Part shown: in pieces, positions 57,767 to 64,000 of the stretch
How positions within the stretch are numbered: the first letter of the stretch is position 1
Layout of the letters: each line of letters opens with the position of its first letter
The notes under the pieces: generated by a model
What the model saw: the letters and a program-made list of their open reading frames with translations, nothing else
Told to the model about the DNA's origin: nothing
Databases searched by the model: none
Made by a program: the position numbers and the translations under genes
Assembly (NCBI GenBank): GCA_032716605.1
Contig: CM064502.1
Location: forward strand, 40,832,507 to 40,896,506
DNA: 64,000 nucleotides
Source: Paralithodes platypus
Lineage: Eukaryota > Arthropoda > Malacostraca > Decapoda > Lithodidae
Reading direction: 5' to 3'

Positions 57767-57889
57767 CCAAAAAACCTTCTATTGCAATTTGTTCTAGGTC
57801 AAGCCCTACCTTTACTGCACATTATTGTCTATTACATTTTGCCTAGGCCTATACTAATCCCATCATCTTGTTTCTTGTTTCATGCAAGT

Positions 57890-60159
57890 ACTTCCAGGAG
57901 GCTGCAGATCTTTTGGATAAGCTGTTGCGTGAAGACGTTTCACCGGATGAAGTCTGCAGTAAAGACGTTTTCAACAGAATTTCTGAAAAACTTAAAGCTG
58001 AGAAGAGCTCCTTAGCAGAGCATAAGATGGGAAAGCTATGGATTCAATACATGGACATGATTGACCTGCTGCGTCGCTTCCTGAGGGCACTGAGAATGGG
58101 CGATTTCCTACTGTACCTCGAAACACTCCAGGAGATGTTGCCGTACTTTGCAGCGTGTGGTCATAACAATTATGCCAAGTCAGCCCATGTGTACATTCAA
58201 GACATGATTGAACTTGAGCAGCTCAACCCAGACATGTTCTGTCAATTGAACTCCGGTCTATTTGTGATCCGCCGAAGTGATCGGCTGTGGGCAGGACTGC
58301 CAAGCGACTTGGTTATAGAGCAGGTTTTGATGCGCTCTTTGAAAACGAATGGTGGATTGACACGTGGTAGGGGCATGGAGGAAACGCAACGCCTGCGCTG
58401 GTTACTTGCTATGCCAGCCTGCGCTGAGGTGAGTGAAGTTATGCAAGAACTGACAGGGAAGCATTTCCACACCTCTGAGCAGCACAAAGAAATGACTGAA
58501 GCAAGGCGTGAACGAGATAGGAAGGACACAGAGAAGGTTCTCGCATTCTTCAAGGATTATGATCCATTTCAAGAATCAAATGAACTCAGGAATATTGCCA
58601 ACGGTGTGACAGGACCAGCCTCGGCCAATCCTCATTTACTGTATGAGGTTGGTATGAACATTGTGCAGAAGATGGAAGGTAGCAATGCTTTTGACTTTTC
58701 ATTTAGGAAGAAAGATCAAGTTGAATCGTTGGGTGCAAAGGTTACAATCAGTGCTGAAAAAGTACCAATCGACCCACAGCTCCTTTTCCAGAGGCTCCTC
58801 ATCTTTGCTAATAACAGGGACTTAGGTGTTGAAGAGGTCTTTGCGTATGAGTTGTCTAGCTACCCTACTGCTCTGTTCGATAAGTGGGGGAGGCTCAGGG
58901 AAGCCAATAAACCACAGCTAGGAGATGAGACAGCTGCTGTTGTTCCCAAGTCGTCATTGGAATCATTTGAGGAAGAAAGGACTGTGACCCATGTTCTGGA
59001 TGGTGGTTCCTTATTGCAAAGGATTCCATGGAAGAAGGGTGACACATTTGAGGACATTGCAAGCATGTACATGAAGCATGTTTCCAAAAACTTTCTCAAC
59101 CCGGTGGTTGTATTCGACGGTTATAAATCAGGACCTACTACCAAGGACATGACACACAATCGACGATCAAAAGGAGTCTTTGGTCAAAAGGTGATGTTCA
59201 CTCCAACCATGCCCCTTCGGTCAAAAAAGGAAAACTTCTTGTCAAACTCGGACAATAAGCAAAACTTCATTGACTTATTGTGTGAAACATTCAAGGCAAA
59301 TGGAATTGACTGTGTCAATGCGCCAGCAGATGCAGATGTCATGATTGCGAAGAAGGGAATTGAGCATGCAAGGGAAACCGTGACATATGTGATAGGTGAG
59401 GACACAGACTTGTTGGTGCTGTTGTGTCATTATGCGGAACGAGGGATGAATGATTTGTACTTCAAGTCGAGCAAGGAAGGTGGGAAATGTTGGCATATTA
59501 ACTCAGTAGCAGAAGCTCTCGGTGAAAGCATCTGTCGTGTCCTGCCAGTTGTCCATGCACTCTGTGGATGTGACACAACCTCACGACTGTATGGTATTGG
59601 TAAAGGGGCTGCCTTGAGGAAAGTGAGGGAAGACAACGGTTTCTTGAAATGTATAGAAGCATTCTGTTGCCAAAGTGGAAGTAAAGACGCGATATCATCA
59701 GCTGGTGAAAAGGCCTTGGTTTATTTGTACGGGGGAAAAGGAAATGACACCCTTGACGGACTGCGAAAGACAAAGTTTTGCAACAAGGTGGCAAAAAGTT
59801 CAACTACCGTTGAAGTTCACAGCCTTCCCCCAACAACCGATGCAGCCAAATACCACTCGTTCCGACGTTATTGTCAGGTCCAGGAATGGATGGGGAACTG
59901 TGTGGACCCCGAGAAATGGGGCTGGTGTCTGCGGAAGGGACAGCTTGAACCGAAGACGATGGATTCGCCAGTGGCTCCTGATTCACTACTGAAATTGGTC
60001 AGATGTCAGTGCAAGGGCAACTGTGACACTCAACGCTGTAGTTGCAAACGGAATGAGCTTGAATGTTCCAGTGCATGTGGTCAATGTAAAGGACTCTGTC
60101 AAAATAGCAACTTTGATGCAAGCACCGATGATCCAAGTGAATACGAACTCCTATCATGA
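57890..60159 (+). CDS. XPG/FEN1-like nuclease with C-terminal CXC module, transposon-encoded
   Basis: The frame is open from about 57,868; coding most likely starts after the acceptor TTTCATGCAAG at 57,889, with an upstream exon missing. Numbered from 57,868 (763 codons): an N-terminal part (55-250) of unknown fold with HNNYAKSAHVY, SDLVIEQVLM and GGLTRGRG; then an XPG/FEN-type nuclease with D378, VFDG (D417), ADAD (D488, D490), EDTD (D512, D514) and GCDTTSRLYGIGKGAAL (D569 plus helix-3-turn-helix). These equal the seven metal-binding acidic positions of FEN1. The C-terminus (713-746) is a cysteine module of CXC/tesmin type, CQCKGNCDTQRCSCKRN. Such nucleases cut flap or branched DNA; CXC modules bind DNA or zinc. 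The N-terminal part may be the tail of a transposase. The stop at 60,157 follows EYELLS. Confidence 0.85.
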
Positions 60160-60304
60160 ATTACATAATTGGCTCTGAATGACGTCATACTACGCCATGG
60201 TTTTTTTTTTTTTTTTTTATAAAAAAGAGGGACAACAGGTCAAAAAACCCATACAAGCACAAAGTGCCTGTGTCACCCCTTGTGAAAGAGACAGTTCAGC
60301 CTGT

Positions 60305-60621
60305 CTGTAAGGTTTTTCGGCTGTAAATTAACCACTTTCCAGGTGTCCAAAAGTTGGAGACTTTTTATATGTTCATCAGAGGGACCTAATAAACAAGTTA
60401 AAGCCAAAAAACGTTGTTTGTAATACATTTATAGGGTCTAGGAGCAACCAGAAAAAAGTTATCTGTAAATTGAAGCTTTGGACGGCGGCCATCTTGAATT
60501 TATGCAAATTAACCACTTTCCCGGTGTCCAAAAGTTGGAGACTTTTTATATGTTCATCAGAGGGACCTAATAAACAAGTTAAAGCCAAAAAACCTTCTAT
60601 TACAATTTGTTCTAGGTCCAG
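60305..60621 (-). repeat. Right terminal inverted repeat, 317 bp
   Basis: Inverted copy of 57,450-57,766. It starts inside with CTGTAAGGTTTTTCGG and ends outside with TTCTAGGTCCAG. It also carries the two direct subrepeats. Between the stop codon and this TIR lies a poly(T) run (about 60,200-60,218). Confidence 0.9.
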
Positions 60622-60769
60622 TTAAATGATTGCTAGATTTACTGGACTACTGCATCCAAAAGCTGTATTAACCTTAAGTGATAATTAATACAAATAAACT
60701 GCAAGCAGCAGTCTTCAAGATTAGGACAAACTAACGAATTTTGGTCAAGCAGCTGAGTGGCCATATTAG

Positions 60770-61102
60770 TTAAGGGAGCCCACCTTGCTTTTGTTCTCTT
60801 TCTCTCCCTCTCTCTTTGGCTGGTATCCATTCGGCCCCATTCAGCCTACTGTGTTAAGACGTTTACCCCGAGCCAGGTGTCAATATTTACCTGGCGAGCG
60901 GTAGCGACCCAGCATATACTGTATATATTTTTGTTTTAACAGCAAGCTAAATTTGTAATTTTTTAGATAGAACAATGTCCCTGGCGAAGCCGGATTTCTC
61001 CATACAATGCTAGCTCGCTATCGCTCGCCAGGAAGAAATCGACACCAGCCAGAGAAAGAGAGAGAAGGGGAGAAAGATACAAAAAAGTCGGTGACCCCCC
61101 CT
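60770..61102. repeat. Fold-back repeat, copy 1 (right arm shortened)
   Basis: The left arm has GGGAGCCCACCTTG, a CT-rich stretch, GGCCCCATTCAGCCTACTG, AAGACGTTTACC and CTGGCGAGCGGTAGCGA. The right arm returns TCGCTATCGCTCGCCAGGAAG and AGAGAAAGAGAGAGAAGGGG. Part of the right arm (the counterpart of AAGACGTTTACC through GGCCCC) is missing. The centre is TA-rich. Confidence 0.75.
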
Positions 61103-61207
61103 AATGTAGCCGATTTGAGCCTGAGTTGAGTACGAGGGTCAGAATGGCCGATATGGTCAATATGGCCGAACTGAACTAAGCGGCTGAATTTAATCGAGTA
61201 GCCAATT

Positions 61208-61600
61208 TTAAGGGAACCCACCTTGTTTTGTTTTTCTCTCTCCCTCTTTCTCTGGGTTGTATTCACTCGGCCCCATTCAGCCTACTGTTTTAAGACGTTT
61301 ACCTCCATCCAGGTGTCAATTTTTTCTGGCGAGCGGCAGCGAGCCAGCATATATATACTGTATATATATTTGTTTTACAGCAAGCTAAATTTGTAAATTT
61401 TTCGATATAAAAATATCTCCGGCGAAGACGGATTTCTCCATACAATGCTGGCTCGCTATCGACCGCCACGAAGAAATCGACACCTGGATGGGGATAAACG
61501 TCTTAAAACATTTGGCTGAATGGGGCCAAATGGATACAAGTCAGAGAAAGAGAGAAAAGGAGAGAAAGGTAAAACAAGCAGGTGACCCCCTTTAACCAAG
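61208..61600. repeat. Fold-back repeat, copy 2 (both arms complete)
   Basis: The same element as 60,770-61,102 in the same orientation, with both arms complete: AAGACGTTTACCTCCATCC on the left matches GGATGGGGATAAACGTCTT on the right. The ends resemble TTAAGGGAACCCACCTTG and the inverse of CAGGTGACCCCCTTTAA, so TTAA may again be the target. Its arms are about 180 bp around a TA-rich centre. Confidence 0.8.
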
Positions 61601-63102
61601 TAGGCGATTGAAGAGGGTTTCCCACATTCACGAGTAGGGCCAAGAGTCCAACAAAGTTCAACAACGCTCAAACTCGTCGCATATTTGGGGAGAATAATTG
61701 GCTCCGAGTCTATCAACAGTCGAGTTCTGTACGAGTGTGTTACGCCTGCCGTAAGAGTTAGTACAGGCAGCCTGCCTTTTGTCTCCTTCATACACATAAT
61801 AAAAATGCGATCTGAATGAAGAATCTGAATAACAGGTCCTTCTTGAGCTGCATAATATCGTATAATAATATCAAGTCCACGCCAAACGTCAGGGTTTTTC
61901 CGATGTGATCTGATGGTTCTTGCTGTTCTACAAGTATCCTGGCTACACCGACACGTCAAGAAAACACCCACTATATCGTCACAAATTCATAGCATAGAAT
62001 ATGCCTGACCATATTCGTAGATGCTGTGAACGACCATTTAGCTGCTCTCTCCAAATCAAGTGACGTGTATAAATAAGGTGTCGTCATCTAGTGTGGCTGC
62101 ACGGAAGCAACCAACACCTTGAAGCTCCACTGAGACCATCTACTTCTAGTGCGACACATATGAAGCATCCTACATCTCGAAGCTTTAATCGATAATCTCG
62201 GGGCCTCGTAAGTTACAGGCTACTGAACAGCCTACAGTCCCGAGGTTGAGACATTGTCAAGTTCTACTACCAATTATTATGCCTATGTAGAGCACTGCTT
62301 CCTGACCCAGTCCCTAACCTTTAACCATCAGTCTCGTACGGGCCAGTAGATCTATTACTGCTTGCTTTCCGTTGTTTTATTTGTGTATTCATTACTCGCT
62401 TTTCACCAAAATGCTTAAGGATAATTACCATCTCTTTTCCTGCCGAGCATTTTCTCTTTAATTTTCAGTCCGACATTTACATATGTTTTTTTTTTCATTA
62501 GTGTGTCCCTTGACCAATTACAATTTTTTACAGTCGTTGAAATGACTAGCCAAAAAATATTTGTGTTTCTTATATTATATAAATGTACTGTATATACTTA
62601 CTCCTTTGTTTGTTTATTATATATTTATTTTTCTTATTTACATGTATGTTATTATATCCAACTTTGACATAACATCTATCTATATGCTCAGGCCCAATCC
62701 CCACTTTTCCTATTTTTATTTTTAATTGTATTTTATTTTATTATTTTTATTTTTCCTTTTTTCTTGGGGCTGGCCGACTCAAGACAGAGCAAGAACAGGG
62801 AAAACACAAACACAACATCAAACATAGATAAAAACACAAATTCACACACATCTAGGTCACCCAGGAGAAGACCCAGAGACCAGGGTCACCAAGGTCGCTC
62901 CAGCACTCCCCCGGCCCCCAACCACCCGGAGAGGTTCCGATCTCGGCAGGCAGACATGCAGCGGAGCCGAAGCCACAAGCCCGCCCACCACACTTCCAGG
63001 AGCACCCTTCATATTAATCGTCTCCCCGAGCCAGGCGCCTGATGGACTATTATCTAGTCCAACTTGCGCCCAATCCCTTCCCCCAAATGACCACATGTTC
63101 AC
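61601..63102. other. Stretch without recognised gene; one TATA-like promoter candidate
   Basis: A TATAAATA at 62,068-62,075 follows TGACGTG and could be a core promoter on the plus strand, but no convincing coding exon lies downstream. A GC-richer segment at about 62,765-63,055 encodes arginine/serine-rich open frames on both strands without a known domain. The minus-strand frame at 61,600-61,971 is open but unrecognised. Confidence 0.3.
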
Positions 63103-63423
63103 TCAACTATTTACAAGCATTCTCCATTCACTCCTGTCCACAACCACTTCCCCTGCCTGATCTATAGTCATTCCTCTATCATCCAAAGCTTTTCTTACAC
63201 AGTCTCTCCATCTCAATGGGGGTCTTCCTGACCTTCTATCGGGGAGATAGAAGGGCAGGAAGACCCCCATTGTGTCTGACTCACACGTTCTCTTTGTAAG
63301 CCTTTCATATCCCATTCGTTTAACATGACCATACCAGCTCAGCACCCTTTTGTCCACTCTGGCTGACAAATGTTCCTGCTGCCCCACTCTCCTACGTATC
63401 TCTTCATAACATAGTTGAATATA
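63103..63423 (-). pseudogene. RTE-like LINE C-terminus with an internal hairpin duplication
   Basis: The minus strand reads YEEIRRRVGQQEHLSARVD, RVLSWYGHVKRM, ERLTKRTCES, then GRPPLRWRDCVRKALDDRGMT and ends with DRSEWRMLVNS at 63,103. The W-x-H-x-x-R-M and GRP--RW pattern is shared with the RTE-like fragment at 17-18 kb, so both belong to the same broad group but not the same family. An inverted duplication at 63,214-63,272 inserts about ten extra codons (FLPFYLPDRR) before GRPPLRW. Confidence 0.8.
63214..63272. repeat. Perfect-looking hairpin: 27-bp arms, 5-bp loop
   Basis: CAATGGGGGTCTTCCTG at 63,214 is inverted at 63,246-63,272. Arms match at 26 of 27 positions around the spacer GGGGA. 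The duplication lies within LINE coding sequence and probably arose by template switching. Confidence 0.88.
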
Positions 63424-63559
63424 ATTAAAGTTGAACTATTTATTATATCACATAATGTAAGTAAACATGTCCCCTCCGCAACGAGAATAATTATAGGCTT
63501 ACATATTACCAGACTAAAAACAATATAGAGAGGAGAAGTAATGGATTAGATATAATTTT

Positions 63560-64000
63560 CCTAACACCACCACAAGCCTTCTGGCATCTAGCCAAAAGCC
63601 TCTCCAACAATTTTTTTGTCTTAATCTTTCCCTCCTCTTTTTCCACTCTGACGGCACCACCGTCACTTCTTCCTCTGACGAAGCTGAACTCTTCGCTAAC
63701 ACTTTTGCTAAAAACACCACTTTGGATGATTCCGGTGCTATTCCTCCCTCTCCACTTATGCCGAACATCATAATCTCTTCCAAGGATGTACTTTCCACCC
63801 TCTCTGGGCTTAATACTAACAAGGCGTACGGACCAGACGGTGTTCCTCCTATTGTACTCAAAAACTGTGCTTCCGTGCTGACTCCTTGCCTAGGCATGCA
63901 AACACTTTCGTCTTTGTCTCTCCTCTAACGTCTGTCCTTCTTGCTGGAAATTTGCTCTCATTCAACCTGTCCCAAAGAAGGGGGACTGCTCTCAACCCTC
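63560..64000 (+). pseudogene. LINE-C copy running off the right edge
   Basis: Fragments in shifting frames read FWHLAKSLSNNF, HSDGTTVTSSSDEAELFANTFAKN, DDSGAIPPSPLMPNI, STLSGLNTNKAYGPDGVPPIVLKNC and, after a frameshift near 63,895, LCLSSNVCPSCWKFALIQPVPKKGD. This is the pre-RT linker and RT motif 0-1 of the same jockey-type family as the 15.1, 42.5 and 44.2 kb copies. The element continues beyond the window. Confidence 0.82.

Larger units (their letters stand above)
57450..60621 (+). mobile_element. DNA transposon with 317-bp TIRs encoding an XPG/FEN1-like nuclease
   Basis: The element is bounded by inverted repeats 57,450-57,766 and 60,305-60,621, both 317 bp and almost identical. It contains one long frame. 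The ends start CTGGACYTAGAACAAATTG. No clear target duplication was seen (flanks AGTAGGG and TTAAATG). The coding frame begins directly after a splice-acceptor-like sequence with no room for upstream exons, so this copy has probably lost the 5' part of its gene. A terminus-like 44-bp inverted copy follows the left TIR (about 57,776-57,819), suggesting a nested or rearranged left end. Confidence 0.85.

Noticed and set aside
61456..61971. 171-codon minus-strand frame
   Set aside because: Its C-terminal third is translated fold-back repeat and the rest matches nothing I know. It remains possible, but unsupported.
1..64000. CRISPR arrays, prokaryotic operons or integrated prophage
   Set aside because: Sequence is eukaryotic with splice signals, LINEs and LTR elements; no spaced direct-repeat array was seen.

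Overview
This window is eukaryotic and AT-rich and looks like repeat-dense intergenic DNA of an arthropod. A decapod crustacean is my best guess from the mix of transposon families, but no host gene pins the species. Most recognisable coding sequence belongs to mobile elements: four Ty3/Gypsy elements, one BEL/Pao fragment, several families of non-LTR retrotransposon (LINE), a DNA transposon carrying a nuclease, a THAP-domain insertion and a family of TTAA-flanked MITEs. The only convincing complete host-type gene is an intronless cold-shock-domain gene at 46.3-47.2 kb.

Layout. 1-4.6 kb: a Ty3/Gypsy element cut by the window edge, with a collapsed reverse transcriptase and the start of its 3' LTR. 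4.6-18.3 kb: mostly non-coding, with two MITEs, an RTE-type 3' end and three LINE fragments. 18.97-28.93 kb: a Ty3/Gypsy element on the minus strand with two near-identical 1.79-kb LTRs and a 5-bp target duplication. 28.9-30.75 kb: remains of a BEL/Pao element. 30.76-38.31 kb: a second minus-strand Ty3/Gypsy element with an intact 1,298-codon pol frame, 5-bp target duplication and one collapsed LTR. 38.3-46.2 kb: MITEs, LINE fragments in both directions, microsatellites and a candidate first exon. 46.3-47.2 kb: the cold-shock gene. 47.5-55.98 kb: one compound insertion bracketed by a 250-bp direct duplication. It reads truncated Ty3 pol, LTR, 34 nt of a tRNA-Pro 3' end including CCA, then an inverted LTR; both LTRs were later hit by LINEs and one by a THAP-bearing insert. 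57.45-60.62 kb: a DNA transposon with 317-bp inverted repeats, whose single long frame encodes an XPG/FEN1-like nuclease ending in a CXC cysteine module. 60.7-64 kb: fold-back repeats and LINE fragments.

Three points stand out. (1) All four Ty3/Gypsy elements have integrase upstream of reverse transcriptase, the reverse of the usual Ty3 order. (2) The 57-60 kb element couples long TIRs to a FEN1-like nuclease with all seven expected metal-binding acidic positions. (3) The inverted LTR pair is joined through a primer-tRNA sequence, apparently a fossil of aberrant reverse transcription. All boundaries, identities and family assignments were made by eye.
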